Origin: Oceanicola sp. 502str15
GTDB lineage: Bacteria > Pseudomonadota > Alphaproteobacteria > Rhodobacterales > Rhodobacteraceae
Assembly (NCBI RefSeq): GCF_024105635.1
Contig: NZ_WYDQ01000001.1
Span: forward strand, 1-64,000
DNA length: 64,000 nucleotides
Direction: 5' to 3'
The notes below the pieces were generated by a model. It saw only the letters and a program-made list of their open reading frames with translations, searched no databases and had not been told where the DNA came from. Positions 8,043 to 17,873 of the stretch are shown here, piece by piece. Within the stretch, counting starts at the first letter, position 1; every line of letters begins with the position of its first letter. The position numbers were made by a program, and so were the translations under genes.

Positions 8043-11000
8043 TCACGCCTGCTGCAACGACCGCACCACCAGCTCGCCCTCGTCGCGCGACTTCATGGCC
8101 AGCGCCGCCGCATGGCTGGCGGCCAGCGTGGTGAAATAGGGGATCCGGTCGCTCAGGCAGACTGCCCGCATGCTCCGCGAATCTTCCACCGATTGCGCGC
8201 CCTCGGTCGAGTTCATCACCAGGCAGATGTCGCCGTTCTTCATCGCGTCCACCACGTGCGGGCGGCCCTCGTAGGCCTTGTTCACCACTTCCGCGGTGAT
8301 CCCGTGTTCGGCGAGGTAGGCCGCCGTGCCCCGCGTCGCGATCAGCGGGAAGCCGAGCGCGGTGAGCACCTGCGCGGTTTCCACCAGCTGCGCGCCCTTG
8401 TCGTCTTCCTTGATCGACAGGAAGACCTTGCCCGCCCCCGGCTGCGGCAGCAGTGTGCCGGCGCCGAGCTGGGCCTTCAGGAAGGCGCGGGCAAAGCTGC
8501 GGTCCCAGCCCATGACCTCGCCGGTCGAGCGCATTTCCGGCCCGAGCAGCGTGTCGACGCCAGGGAAGCGGCCGAAGGGCAGCACCGCTTCCTTGACCGA
8601 GAACCACGGCGTGCGGAAATCGGCGAGGCTCAGCGGGTCGCCCATCGGGATCGGGGTGTTCTCGTCCACCGGCTTGTGCGGCGCGGCCACCGGGAAATCG
8701 GCCAGCTTCTCGCCCGCCATCAGCCGGGCGGCGATGGAGGCAATGGCGCTGTCGGTCGCCTTGGCGACGAAGGGCACGGTGCGCGAGGCCCGCGGGTTCA
8801 CCTCGATGAGGAAGATCTCCTCCTCGCCCGCCGCATTGGCCTTCACCGCGAACTGCACGTTCATCAGCCCGACCACATGCAGCGCCAGCGCAAGCGCGCG
8901 GGTCTGCTCGGTGAGGCGGGCGATGATGTCTTCGCTCAGGGTGTGGGGCGGCAGCGAGCAGGCCGAGTCGCCCGAGTGCACCCCGGCCTCCTCGATGTGC
9001 TGCATGATGCCGGCGACATGCACATCGGTGCCATCGCAGAGCGCATCCACATCCACCTCGACCGCGCCCGACAGGTAGTTGTCGAGCAGCACAGGGCTGT
9101 CGCCCGACACCACCACGGCTTCCTTGATGTAGCGCTCGAGCTGGGCCTGATCGCGCACGATCTCCATGGCCCGCCCGCCCAGCACGTAGCTCGGTCGGAT
9201 CACCAGCGGAAAGCCGATGTCGGCGGCAATGCCCAGCGCCTCGGCGTCGGAATGGGCAATGCCATTCTTGGGCTGCTTGAGGCCCAGCCGGTTGACCAGA
9301 TCCTGAAACCGCTCACGGTCCTCGGCAAGGTCGATGGCATCCGGCGTGGTCCCGAGAATCGGGATGCCCTCGGCCTCCAGCGCGTTGGCCAGCTTCAGCG
9401 GGGTCTGCCCGCCGAACTGCACGATGACGCCATGCAGCGTGCCCGCCTCCTGCTCCACCCGCAGGATCTCCATGACATGCTCGAAGGTCAGCGGCTCGAA
9501 GTAGAGCCGGTCCGAGGTGTCATAGTCGGTGCTCACCGTCTCCGGGTTGCAGTTGACCATGATCGTCTCGTAGCCCTGCCCGGTCAGGGCAAAACAGGCG
9601 TGGCAGCAGCAGTAATCAAACTCGATGCCCTGGCCGATCCGGTTGGGTCCGCCGCCCAGAATCACCACCTTCTTGGCATTCGAAGGCCGCGCCTCGCATT
9701 CCACCTCGCCCATCGCCGGGTGCTCGTAGGTGGAATACATGTAGGGCGTCTGCGCCTCGAACTCGGCGGCGCAGGTGTCGATCCGCTTGAAGCTGGCGAC
9801 AACGCCGAGGTTCAGGCGGGCGCGGCGGATGTTGGCCTCGTCCCGGCCCGTCAGCTTGGCGAGCCGGGCATCGGTGAAGCCCATCATCTTGACGTGGCGC
9901 AGCCCGGCCTCGTCCATCGGCAGACCGTTCCGGCGCAGCTCGGCCTCGGCCTCCACGATCTCGCGGATGCGGGCGAGGAACCACGGATCAAACGCCGTGG
10001 CGGCCTGGATCGCATCGTCCGAAAGCCCGTGGCGCATGGCCTGGGCGATCACCCGGATCCGGTCCGGGGTCTGCTGCGAGAGCGCCTTGGTGACGGCGGC
10101 CGCATCGGGGGCGCCCTCGATCTCGATCTCGTCAAAGCCGGTGAGGCCGGTTTCCATGCTGGCCAGCGCCTTCTGCATGGATTCATGGATGGTGCGGCCA
10201 ATGCTCATGGCCTCGCCGACCGACTTCATCGCGGTGGTCAGCTCGGGCTTGGCGCCGGGGAACTTCTCGAAGGCGAAGCGCGGGATCTTGGTGACCACGT
10301 AGTCGATGGTCGGCTCGAAGCTCGCGGGCGTCACCTTGGTGATGTCATTGTCCAGCTCGTCCAGCGTGTAGCCGACGGCGAGCTTGGCGGCGATCTTGGC
10401 GATCGGGAAGCCGGTGGCCTTGGAGGCCAGCGCCGAACTCCGGCTGACCCGCGGGTTCATCTCGATCACGACCATCCGGCCATCGGCGGGGTTCACCGCC
10501 CATTGCACGTTGGAGCCGCCGGTCTCGACGCCGATCTCGCGCAGCACGGCAATCGAGCCGTTGCGCATGATCTGGTATTCCTTGTCGGTCAGGGTGAGGG
10601 CAGGGGCCACGGTGATGCTGTCACCGGTGTGCACGCCCATCGGATCGACGTTCTCGATCGAGCAGATGATGATGGCGTTGTCGGCCTTGTCGCGGACCAC
10701 CTCCATCTCGAATTCCTTCCAGCCGAGGAGGGATTCGTCGACGAGGATCTGGCCGACCGGCGAGGCGTCCATGCCGGTGCGGCAGTAGTGGATGTAGTCC
10801 TCGCGGTTGTAGGCCACGCCGCCGCCGGTGCCGCCGAGGGTGAAGGCGGGGCGGATGATGGCGGGCAGGCCGATCTCTTCCAGCTCGCCAAGGGCAATCT
10901 GCACCCCGGCCTCCAGATCGCGGCTGCCGTTCTCGCGCTTGGGCGCGGTGACGATGGTGGCCTTGGGGTTTTCCAGCCCGATCCGGTCCATCGCCTCGCG

Positions 11001-11402
11001 GAAGAGCGCGCGATCTTCCGCCATTTCAATGGCTTCGCGCTTGGCGCCGATCATCTCGACGCCGAACTTGTCGAGCACGCCCATCTCTTCGAGCTTGAGC
11101 GAGGTGTTTAGCCCGGTCTGGCCGCCCATGGTGGGCAGCAGCGCGTCGGGGCGCTCCTTCTCGATGATCTTGGCGACGACCTCGGGGGTGATCGGCTCGA
11201 TGTAGGTGGCATCGGCCAGTTCCGGGTCGGTCATGATGGTGGCCGGGTTGGAGTTCACCAGGATCACCCGATAGCCCTCTTCGCGCAGGGCCTTGCAGGC
11301 CTGTGCGCCGGAGTAATCGAACTCGCAGGCCTGTCCGATGACGATGGGGCCTGCACCGATGATCATGATGGAATTGATGTCGGTTCTTTTTGGCATGGTC
11401 AT
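8043..11402 (-). CDS. carB: Carbamoyl-phosphate synthase large subunit
   Basis: A 1119-residue subunit that makes carbamoyl phosphate from ammonia, bicarbonate and two ATP, for arginine and pyrimidine synthesis. It contains the two homologous ATP-grasp halves: [20 protein letters not shown] opens the first, and [19 protein letters not shown] opens the second near residue 590. Metal-binding segments [20 protein letters not shown] and [20 protein letters not shown] are intact, and an MGS-like regulatory domain forms the C-terminus. A second ATG six bases inside (11396) could be the real start. carA is not in the window. Confidence 0.97.
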   Translation of the reverse strand: MTMPKRTDINSIMIIGAGPIVIGQACEFDYSGAQACKALREEGYRVILVNSNPATIMTDPELADATYIEPITPEVVAKIIEKERPDALLPTMGGQTGLNTSLKLEEMGVLDKFGVEMIGAKREAIEMAEDRALFREAMDRIGLENPKATIVTAPKRENGSRDLEAGVQIALGELEEIGLPAIIRPAFTLGGTGGGVAYNREDYIHYCRTGMDASPVGQILVDESLLGWKEFEMEVVRDKADNAIIICSIENVDPMGVHTGDSITVAPALTLTDKEYQIMRNGSIAVLREIGVETGGSNVQWAVNPADGRMVVIEMNPRVSRSSALASKATGFPIAKIAAKLAVGYTLDELDNDITKVTPASFEPTIDYVVTKIPRFAFEKFPGAKPELTTAMKSVGEAMSIGRTIHESMQKALASMETGLTGFDEIEIEGAPDAAAVTKALSQQTPDRIRVIAQAMRHGLSDDAIQAATAFDPWFLARIREIVEAEAELRRNGLPMDEAGLRHVKMMGFTDARLAKLTGRDEANIRRARLNLGVVASFKRIDTCAAEFEAQTPYMYSTYEHPAMGEVECEARPSNAKKVVILGGGPNRIGQGIEFDYCCCHACFALTGQGYETIMVNCNPETVSTDYDTSDRLYFEPLTFEHVMEILRVEQEAGTLHGVIVQFGGQTPLKLANALEAEGIPILGTTPDAIDLAEDRERFQDLVNRLGLKQPKNGIAHSDAEALGIAADIGFPLVIRPSYVLGGRAMEIVRDQAQLERYIKEAVVVSGDSPVLLDNYLSGAVEVDVDALCDGTDVHVAGIMQHIEEAGVHSGDSACSLPPHTLSEDIIARLTEQTRALALALHVVGLMNVQFAVKANAAGEEEIFLIEVNPRASRTVPFVAKATDSAIASIAARLMAGEKLADFPVAAPHKPVDENTPIPMGDPLSLADFRTPWFSVKEAVLPFGRFPGVDTLLGPEMRSTGEVMGWDRSFARAFLKAQLGAGTLLPQPGAGKVFLSIKEDDKGAQLVETAQVLTALGFPLIATRGTAAYLAEHGITAEVVNKAYEGRPHVVDAMKNGDICLVMNSTEGAQSVEDSRSMRAVCLSDRIPYFTTLAASHAAALAMKSRDEGELVVRSLQQA

Positions 11403-12038
11403 CCCCGGGGCGGCGCAAATTGTCGTGGGTTATAGGGATGGGGCGGGCGAGGGCAAGGGGGTGCGGCCCAGATGGTGAAGATTGGCAGGGTGGTGCGCCG
11501 ATTCCCGGCCTTCGGCCCGGCTGCACGGGCGGGATTGGATATTTGCAGCAAGAAAATGCAACAGGTTGGCGCGTCGACGGCGGGCGCTGCGCCGGGGGCA
11601 GGGCGGGCCGGAGGGCGGCGGTTGCGGCGGGCGGCGCGTCCGGCGGGGCGCGCGCGGGGGCTTGGGTAAAATTTTAGTCAAATGCGCGGCGTTGGGCGGT
11701 CGGTGACCCGCGACAGGCGAACCCCGCCACCGGGACGGTCTGGGACCAGCGGCAGCGGGGCATTTCCTTGCGCGGTCATCGGCTTCCCAGCCTGTACCGC
11801 GACTCCCTTCTGCCATGCCTTGGTTAACAAAACGTTGCGCCCGCCCCTGGGCCGCCCCCTACCATCGGCTGCATTGACCCGGCCCCGGCACCGCGCAAGT
11901 GTTTCCGGCCCGCGCCATGGGTTTCCGATCGGGGCGCGAAGGGTGACGCTTCCGCCGCCTTCATGGTCGTCGCGGGCGTTTTGCCTGCCCGGGAGGCGTG
12001 CCATAAGATCGGCAAGAGCAGGAGGAGAGCCAGCCGCG
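11403..12038. other. 636-bp non-coding gap upstream of carB and formate dehydrogenase
   Basis: The divergent genes carB and the formate dehydrogenase beta gene face away from each other here, so promoters for both are expected. Frames across the gap have no family resemblance. Contents seen: one copy of the AAGAAAATG dispersed repeat (11527-11560), a very GC-rich stretch at 11580-11680, and a GTTAACAAAACG segment near 11823. No recognised riboswitch or RNA gene. Confidence 0.5.
11527..11560 (+). repeat. Dispersed AAGAAAATG repeat, single-arm copy
   Basis: GGGATTGGATATTTGCAGCA followed by AGAAAATG matches the copy at 42222-42260 at nearly every base and matches one arm of the inverted repeat at 7918-7996. 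Confidence 0.7.
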
Positions 12039-13715
12039 ATGAACCGGATAGCCAAGGATTTTGCCCGCCGCGATGCCAGCCAGCCCAAGGGGCGGCAGGT
12101 GGAGGAGGCGGCGCTCGAGGAGGTCACACGGCTGCTCGGCGACATGCCGCGCCGTGCCGACCTGCTGATCGAGGCGCTGCATCGCCTGCAGGACGCGAGG
12201 GGCCATCTGTCGGCGGCGCATCTGGCCGCGCTGGCCGAGCTGTTCCGCATGGCCCAGGCCGAGGTTTACGAGGTGGCCACCTTCTATCACCATTTCGACG
12301 TGGTGAAGGAGGGCGAGGCCGCGCCCGCGCCGGTCACCATCCGGGTCTGCGAAAGCCTCACCTGTGCGCTCGCGGGCGCCGAAGGCCTGATCGAGACCCT
12401 CAAGGGCATCACCGACCCCGAGCGCATCCGCATCCAGCCGGTGCCCTGCATCGGCGCCTGCGACCGTGCGCCTGCCGCGCAGGTCGGCAAGCTGGCCGTC
12501 GACCACGCCACGCCCGCCTCGCTGACCGAGGCCGCCACCGGCCCGCTCGCCCCGGTGATCCCCGACTACGAGGGGCTGGAAAGCTACCGCGAGGCGGGCG
12601 GCTACGACATCTACGAGCAGATCCGCGCCGGCGAGATCACCCCCGAGGCGGCCATCGAGACCATGTCGGATGCCGGGCTGCGCGGCCTTGGCGGCGCGGG
12701 CTTTCCGGCGGGCAAGAAGTGGGGCTTCGTGCGTGGCTATGAGGCCCCCCGCCTGATGACCGTGAACGGCGACGAGGGCGAGCCCGGCACCTTCAAGGAC
12801 CGCTGGTGGCTCGAGCGCAAACCCCACCGCATGCTGGAGGGCGCGCTGATCGCCGCCCATGTCGTCGGCTGCGAGCGCATCTATATCTACATGCGCGACG
12901 AATACCCGGCGGTGCTCGCCATCCTCAAGGCCGAGGTCGAGGCGCTCGAGCACGCGGGCCTCGCTCATGTGCCGATCGAGATCCGGCGCGGGGCCGGGGC
13001 CTATATCTGCGGCGAAGAGAGCGCGATGATCGAGAGCATCGAGGGCAAACGCGGCCTGCCGCGCCATCGCCCGCCCTACATCGCCGAGGTCGGCCTGTTC
13101 GGCCGCCCCACGCTCAACCACAATGTCGAAACCCTCTCCTGGGTGCCTGATATCCTGCGCAACGGCGCAGGCTGGTTCTCCTCTCAAGGCTATGGCCCAG
13201 ACCACAACGGCCTGCGCTCCTATTCCGTCTCGGGCCGCGTCGCCAGCCCCGGCGTCAAGCTCGCGCCCGCCGGCATTCCGCTGCAGGAGCTGATCGACCA
13301 GCACTGCGGCGGCATGGCCCCCGGCCACAGCTTCAAGGCCTTCCTGCCCGGCGGCGCATCGGGCGGCATCTTCCCCGCCTCCGAAGCCCACCGCGCCATG
13401 GATTTCGGAGAGTTCGAGAAGGACCAGGGCTTCATCGGCTCCCACGCCGTGATGATTCTCAGCCATGAAGATTCGGTTAAGGATGCCGCGCTGAACATGA
13501 TCCGCTTCTTCGAGCACGAGAGCTGCGGCCAGTGCACCCCCTGCCGCTCGGGCACCGCCAAGGCCGCCGCGATCCTCTCGGGCGAGACCCCCTCGAGCGA
13601 CCTGCTGAACGATCTCATCACCGTCATGACCGACAGTTCCATCTGCGGTCTCGGCCAGGCCGCGGGCAACCCGATCCGCCACCTGCTGCGCTACTTCCCG
13701 GAGGAGTTGGCATGA
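12039..13715 (+). CDS. NAD-dependent formate dehydrogenase, fused NuoE/NuoF-like beta subunit
   Basis: A 558-residue diaphorase subunit that passes electrons from formate oxidation to NAD+. The N-terminal third is a NuoE/FdsG-like [2Fe-2S] thioredoxin fold (EVATFYHHF, CESLTC, VPCIGACDRAP). The rest is NuoF/FdsB-like, with the glycine-rich GLGGAGFPAGKKW, the FMN/NADH region NGDEGEPGTFKDRW, and the C-terminal 4Fe-4S site ESCGQCTPCRSGT ... SSICGLG. The fusion resembles the beta subunit of Methylobacterium Fdh1 rather than the separate FdsG and FdsB of Rhodobacter capsulatus. A strong AGGAGGA site supports the ATG at 12039; frames further upstream look non-coding. Confidence 0.92.
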   Translation: MNRIAKDFARRDASQPKGRQVEEAALEEVTRLLGDMPRRADLLIEALHRLQDARGHLSAAHLAALAELFRMAQAEVYEVATFYHHFDVVKEGEAAPAPVTIRVCESLTCALAGAEGLIETLKGITDPERIRIQPVPCIGACDRAPAAQVGKLAVDHATPASLTEAATGPLAPVIPDYEGLESYREAGGYDIYEQIRAGEITPEAAIETMSDAGLRGLGGAGFPAGKKWGFVRGYEAPRLMTVNGDEGEPGTFKDRWWLERKPHRMLEGALIAAHVVGCERIYIYMRDEYPAVLAILKAEVEALEHAGLAHVPIEIRRGAGAYICGEESAMIESIEGKRGLPRHRPPYIAEVGLFGRPTLNHNVETLSWVPDILRNGAGWFSSQGYGPDHNGLRSYSVSGRVASPGVKLAPAGIPLQELIDQHCGGMAPGHSFKAFLPGGASGGIFPASEAHRAMDFGEFEKDQGFIGSHAVMILSHEDSVKDAALNMIRFFEHESCGQCTPCRSGTAKAAAILSGETPSSDLLNDLITVMTDSSICGLGQAAGNPIRHLLRYFPEELA

Positions 13716-13980
13716 GCACTCCCCGTAGGGTGGGCAGTCTGCCCACCAGCCCGGCCCGCCACCCAGCGCCACGCCAGCCGGGCAGCGCCGGTCCGCGGGT
13801 TGGCGCACCAAGGTTGGTGCATGGCACTTTATGGTGCCGTGGTCATCTTCCCGCAGTGGTATCGCCCAACCTCTCCGAAGCGCCGACCCGGGGGGCGGGC
13901 CGGCGCTGCCCGGCGCCTTACGGCGCGCACCGGGCCGGCACCACACGCACCCTGAACACCCTCCCCTCGGAGACCGCCCG
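13716..13980. repeat. Palindrome-rich spacer between formate dehydrogenase genes
   Basis: This 265-bp spacer contains GTAGGGTGGGCAGTCTGCCC with a perfect 8-bp stem at 13730-13748, related to the repeats at 7827 and 35744. It also contains a large imperfect inverted repeat, left arm 13778-13806 and right arm 13881-13917. Smaller hairpins lie inside (ACCAAGGTTGGT near 13808, GGCAC-TTTAT-GGTGCC near 13824). It looks like inserted palindromic elements and may lower or modulate expression of the second gene. Confidence 0.7.
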
Positions 13981-16773
13981 ATGAAAGACCTCCCCACCAC
14001 CGTCACCTTCCAGCTCGATGGCAAGGACGTCACCGCCGAGGCCCACGAAACCATCTGGCAGGTCGCCAAGCGCGAAGGCACCGCCATCCCGCACCTCTGC
14101 TACAAGGACGACCCCGAGTACCGCTCCGACGGCAACTGCCGCGCCTGCATGGTGGAAATCGAGGGCGAGCGCGTGCTGGCCGCCTCCTGCAAGCGCCGCG
14201 TCTCCGAAGGCCTCAAGGTCCAAACCGCCACCGACCGCGTCACCACCAACCGCCGCCTCGTCTTCGACCTGCTCGCCTCCGACATGCCCGCCCGCGAAAC
14301 CTCGCCCGACCCGGACGCCCGCTTCTGGCATCAGGCCGAACTCGCTGGCCTCGCCGAAACTCACTTCCCTTCCACCCGTCCCGGCGCGCGCAAGGAAATC
14401 CCGGTCGACTCCATCTTCCGCGATGCCTCCCACCCCTCCATCGCCGTCAACCTCGACGCCTGCATCTCCTGCACCCTCTGCGAGCGCGCCTGCCGCGACG
14501 TGCAGGTCAATGACGTGATCGGCATGGCCGCCCGCGGCACCCATAACCTGCCGGTTTTCGACCAGAACGACCCGATGGGCCTCTCCTCCTGCGTCGCCTG
14601 CGGCGAATGCGTGCAGGCCTGCCCCACCGGCGCGCTGATGGAAAAGACCCTCCTCAACGAAGAGGCCACCAAACGCACCGAATACGCCGAGAAAAAGGTG
14701 GAGTCCGTCTGCCCCTTCTGCGGCGTCGGCTGCCAGACCGAACTCTCCGTCAAGGACAACAAGATCATCCAGGTCGAAGGCCGCAAAGGCCCCGCCAACC
14801 GCGGCAAGCTCTGCATCAAGGGCCGCTTCGGCTATGACTACGTGCTCTCCCCCGAGCGCCTGACCAAGCCCCTGATCCGCCGCGACGACGCCCCGAAAGA
14901 CGCCCACGCCAAGCTCTCCACCGACCGCATCCACGAGGTCTTCCGCGAGGCCACTTGGGAGGAGGCGCTCGAAAAAGCCTCCGGCGGCCTGAAAACCATC
15001 ATCACCCGTGACGGCGGCCAGGCCCTCGCCGGCTTCGGCTCCGCCAAGGGCACCAACGAAGAGGCCTACCTCTTCCAAAAGCTCGTCCGCCAAGGCTTCG
15101 GCACCAACAACGTTGATCACTGCACCCGCCTCTGCCACGCCTCCTCCGTGGCCGCCCTCATGGAAGGCGTCGGCTCCGGCGCCGTCTCCGCCCCCTTCAC
15201 CGATGCCGAGAAGTCAGACTGCATCATCATCATCGGCGCCCGCCCCGAGCAGAACCACCCGGTCGCCGCGACCTACTTCAAACAGGCCGCCAAAAACGGC
15301 GCCACCCTCATCGTGATGGACCCGCGCCGCCAGGGCCTGATGCGCCACGCCACCCATTCCGTGGTCTTCGAGCCGGGCCGCGATGTGGCGCTGCTGAACG
15401 CCATGATCCACACCATCATCGACGAGGGCCTGACCGACACCCAATATATCCAGGCCAATACCTCCGGCTTCGAGGCCCTCACCGAAAAGGTCAAAGGCTT
15501 CACCCCCGAGGAAATGGCCCCGATCTGCGGCGTCCCTGCCGATGAGATCAAGGCCATCGCCCGCGCCTTCGCCAAGGCCGAGCGCGGCATCATCTTCTGG
15601 GGCATGGGCATCTCCCAGCACGTCCACGGCACCGACAACTCTCGCTGCCTGATCGCGCTCTCGCTCATCACCGGCCACGTCGGCCGCCCCGGCACCGGCC
15701 TCCACCCCCTTCGCGGCCAGAACAACGTGCAGGGCGCCTCCGACGCCGGGCTGATCCCCATGTTCTACCCCGATTACAAATCGGTCGAGAGCGCCGACCT
15801 CATCACCCAGTATCAGGACGCATGGGGCCGTACCCTCGATCCGGCCCGCGGCCTCACCGTGGTCGAAATCATGCACGCCATCCACGCGGGCGAGATCAAG
15901 GGCATGTATGTGCAGGGCGAAAACCCCGCCATGTCCGACCCCGACCAGCACCACGCCCGCGCCGCGCTCGCCTCGCTCGAACACCTCGTGGTGCAGGATA
16001 TCTTCTTCACCGAAACCGCATGGCACGCCGATGTGATCCTGCCGGCCTCCTCGCAGGCCGAAAAGCTCGGCACCTACACCAACTCCAACCGGCAGGTCCA
16101 AATCGGCCGCCCGGTGCTCGACCCACCCGGCGAAGCCCGGCAGGACTGGGAACTCATCATGCAGGTCGCCAACGGCATCGGCTGCGGCTGGACCTACACC
16201 GATCCCTCCGAGATCTACACCGAGATGGCCGGCTTCATGCCCTCGCTCGACAACATCTCATGGGAGCGGATCGAGGCCGAAGGCTCCGTCACCTACCCGG
16301 CCAACGCCCCCGACGAGCCGGGGCAGGAGGTGATCTTCGACACCGGCTTCCCCACCGAAGACGGCCGCGCCCGCATCGTCCCCACCGATCTCGTCCCGCC
16401 GGATGAAATGCCTGATGACGAGTTCCCCCTCGTCCTCACCACCGGCCGGATGCTGGAGCACTGGCACACCGGCGCCATGACCCGCACCAGCCACGCGCTG
16501 AATGCGCAAGAGCCCGAGCCCGTCGTCTCCATGCACCCCCGCGACATCGGCCGCATGGGCTTCACCCGCGGCCAGCAGGTGACGGTGGAGACCCGCCGCG
16601 GCGACATCACCCTCACCCTGCGGGCAGACCGCGACGTGACCCAGGGCATGCTCTTCATCGCCTTCTGCTTCCGCGACGCCCCGGCCAACTTCCTCACGAA
16701 CCCACAACTCGACCCCTACGGAAAGATCCCCGAGTTCAAATTCGCCGCCGCCCGCATCCGCGCCGCCACCTGA
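13981..16773 (+). CDS. fdsA: NAD-dependent formate dehydrogenase, molybdenum/tungsten alpha subunit
   Basis: A 930-residue catalytic subunit oxidising formate to CO2. From the N-terminus: a [2Fe-2S] ferredoxin domain (IPHLCYKDDPEYRSDGNCRAC), a NuoG-like His/Cys cluster region, two 4Fe-4S clusters (CISCTLCERAC and CVACGECVQACP), then the MopB domain beginning with CPFCGVGCQTELSV. The cofactor-ligand cysteine is in DHCTRLCHASSV, so this is a cysteine enzyme rather than a selenoprotein. The start ATG at 13981 gives the family N-terminus TVTFQLDGKDVTA; in-frame sequence further upstream falls in the palindromic spacer. No fdsC or fdsD follows. Confidence 0.94.
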   Translation: MKDLPTTVTFQLDGKDVTAEAHETIWQVAKREGTAIPHLCYKDDPEYRSDGNCRACMVEIEGERVLAASCKRRVSEGLKVQTATDRVTTNRRLVFDLLASDMPARETSPDPDARFWHQAELAGLAETHFPSTRPGARKEIPVDSIFRDASHPSIAVNLDACISCTLCERACRDVQVNDVIGMAARGTHNLPVFDQNDPMGLSSCVACGECVQACPTGALMEKTLLNEEATKRTEYAEKKVESVCPFCGVGCQTELSVKDNKIIQVEGRKGPANRGKLCIKGRFGYDYVLSPERLTKPLIRRDDAPKDAHAKLSTDRIHEVFREATWEEALEKASGGLKTIITRDGGQALAGFGSAKGTNEEAYLFQKLVRQGFGTNNVDHCTRLCHASSVAALMEGVGSGAVSAPFTDAEKSDCIIIIGARPEQNHPVAATYFKQAAKNGATLIVMDPRRQGLMRHATHSVVFEPGRDVALLNAMIHTIIDEGLTDTQYIQANTSGFEALTEKVKGFTPEEMAPICGVPADEIKAIARAFAKAERGIIFWGMGISQHVHGTDNSRCLIALSLITGHVGRPGTGLHPLRGQNNVQGASDAGLIPMFYPDYKSVESADLITQYQDAWGRTLDPARGLTVVEIMHAIHAGEIKGMYVQGENPAMSDPDQHHARAALASLEHLVVQDIFFTETAWHADVILPASSQAEKLGTYTNSNRQVQIGRPVLDPPGEARQDWELIMQVANGIGCGWTYTDPSEIYTEMAGFMPSLDNISWERIEAEGSVTYPANAPDEPGQEVIFDTGFPTEDGRARIVPTDLVPPDEMPDDEFPLVLTTGRMLEHWHTGAMTRTSHALNAQEPEPVVSMHPRDIGRMGFTRGQQVTVETRRGDITLTLRADRDVTQGMLFIAFCFRDAPANFLTNPQLDPYGKIPEFKFAAARIRAAT

Positions 16774-17133
16774 GCGCCCGCAATCAGAACAATTGGCCTA
16801 AAGTTCCCCCCGTCATTCTCCTGAGAATACCTCCGGGGGTCGCCATCGGTCCGAGCCCAAGGGCGACAGGGCTGGCCCCCAGGCCGCCCCATCCCCCACT
16901 CACGGCCCCAAACGGATCGCGCCCGCCTCAGGGGAAAGACGGGCGCTGTCGGCTGATCCGCGGTGCGGGAGGGAGTTCCGACGTCTTCAACCTAGCGCGG
17001 AGTGCCCCCGCGCCGAAACTCGCCAGTATCGGGGAGGGCAAACACCGCTTTCCACCCCAAGCATCGCTGCCACCAGTAGACAGATTGACCCAACGTCAAT
17101 ACGGTGCTCCCACACCACAGGGGAGCCTGCCAG
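16774..17133. other. 360-bp gap after formate dehydrogenase
   Basis: No convincing gene on either strand. The only structures seen are a weak CCCCC...GGGGG pairing near 16806-16838, which might terminate the fdsA transcript, and the palindrome at 17084-17100 just upstream of the next gene. Confidence 0.45.
17084..17100. promoter_or_regulatory. ATTGAC-N5-GTCAAT palindrome, possible operator
   Basis: A perfect 6-bp inverted repeat (17084-17089 with 17095-17100) lies 34 bases upstream of the 118-residue gene. The spacing suits a repressor or activator site, but no regulator gene is adjacent. Confidence 0.35.
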
Positions 17134-17490
17134 ATGACAAAGATGATGCCCTACGAAGTGCAGGATGCCTTCCTGCGCCGCGGCTGGAAATCCGGCGCCG
17201 GAGGCGACCTCTACTACAACGGCGCCCGCACCACCGACCACCCGCACCTGCACATGCGGCTCTCCAACATCCACGGCGGCCCGCGCCCGAACGTGGGCGG
17301 CGACATCCGCATGGGCGTGACCATGCTCGCCTTCAGCGGCGGCCCCGGCGGCGGCGGCGGCACGACCTTCATCTCCAACAACGGCGACACCGTCCGCCCC
17401 GGCTGGAAAGCCATCGCAGGCCCCCTCGCCATGAACGGCTCCATTCGCGAAGAATTCGGCTGGGTCATGGACTATTTCGTCAACGGCTGA
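17134..17490 (+). CDS. Unrecognised 118-residue glycine-rich protein
   Basis: I do not recognise this family. The ATG at 17134 has AGGGGAG about 10 bases upstream; an earlier in-frame ATG at 17104 lacks one. The product has an amphipathic start (MPYEVQDAFLRRGWKSG), a central glycine run (FSGGPGGGGGTTFISN) and a hydrophobic end (EEFGWVMDYFVNG). There is no signal peptide or transmembrane helix. The composition is hydrophilic and could suit a secreted or structural protein, but nothing in the neighbourhood (formate dehydrogenase, tRNA) hints at a role. Third-position GC bias agrees with a real gene. Confidence 0.6.
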   Translation: MTKMMPYEVQDAFLRRGWKSGAGGDLYYNGARTTDHPHLHMRLSNIHGGPRPNVGGDIRMGVTMLAFSGGPGGGGGTTFISNNGDTVRPGWKAIAGPLAMNGSIREEFGWVMDYFVNG

Positions 17491-17527
17491 TCCCCCACGC
17501 CAACGCGCCCTCAAAACCCGGGGGCGC

Positions 17528-17738
17528 GTAGCGACCCGCGCCGGTCGAACCCGACGACAGGGCAGGGCGGTCAATAAAACAATTCGGGCAGAGAGATGGT
17601 GCTGTGAGAGAGGCTAGACCTCTCGTCCCAGTGGGTCGCGCCAGCGACCCGCGTCGGTCGAGCCCCACGACAGGGCAGGGCGGTCGCTAAATCAATCCGG
17701 GGAGAGAGATGGTGCTGTGAGAGAGGATTGAACTCTCG
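17528..17738. repeat. 113-bp tandem duplication including a tRNA-Thr 3' fragment
   Basis: Segment 17528-17625 is repeated at 17641-17738 with a constant 113-bp offset and scattered differences. Both copies contain AGAGAGATGGTGCTGTGAGA followed by GAGG. In the second copy this is the 3' end of the functional tRNA-Thr gene; in the first it is a truncated remnant that ends within the T arm. CGACAGGGCAGGGCGGTC is also shared by both copies. Confidence 0.85.
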
Positions 17739-17784
17739 ACCTCACCCTTACCAAGGGTGTGCTCTACCACTGAGCTACCACAGC
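17710..17784 (-). tRNA. tRNA-Thr (anticodon GGT), CCA encoded
   Basis: The minus strand folds as a full cloverleaf. The acceptor stem starts GCTGTGG and ends CACAGC-A-CCA. The D arm is GCTCAGTGGTAGAGC. The anticodon stem CACCC/GGGTG encloses the loop TTGGTAA, giving anticodon GGT. The T arm is GAGAG-TTCAATC-CTCTC. The CCA end is genome-encoded (17712-17710). Confidence 0.95.
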
Positions 17785-17873
17785 ATTCTCATCCTGCGAC
17801 CCGGCCGGTCAAACTCGGCGGGCGCAGCGTGAGGGGCCTTTTACATCAGTCGCGCTCACATGCAAGCCCCCTG

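Noticed and set aside
8112..11111. A 999-codon open frame antisense to carB
   Set aside because: carB matches its family along the full length. The antisense frame is an artefact of high third-position GC and has no recognisable motifs.
11682..12038. N-terminal extension of the formate dehydrogenase beta subunit
   Set aside because: The frame is open upstream, but residues there have no homology-like pattern. The ATG at 12039 has a strong AGGAGGA site and matches the domain start.
13831..13980. N-terminal extension of fdsA into the palindromic spacer
   Set aside because: The extra residues come from the inverted repeat, and the ferredoxin domain starts properly at 13981.
17594..17625. A second tRNA gene
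   Set aside because: Only the acceptor/T-arm portion is present, with no D arm or anticodon arm, so it is a remnant inside the tandem duplication.
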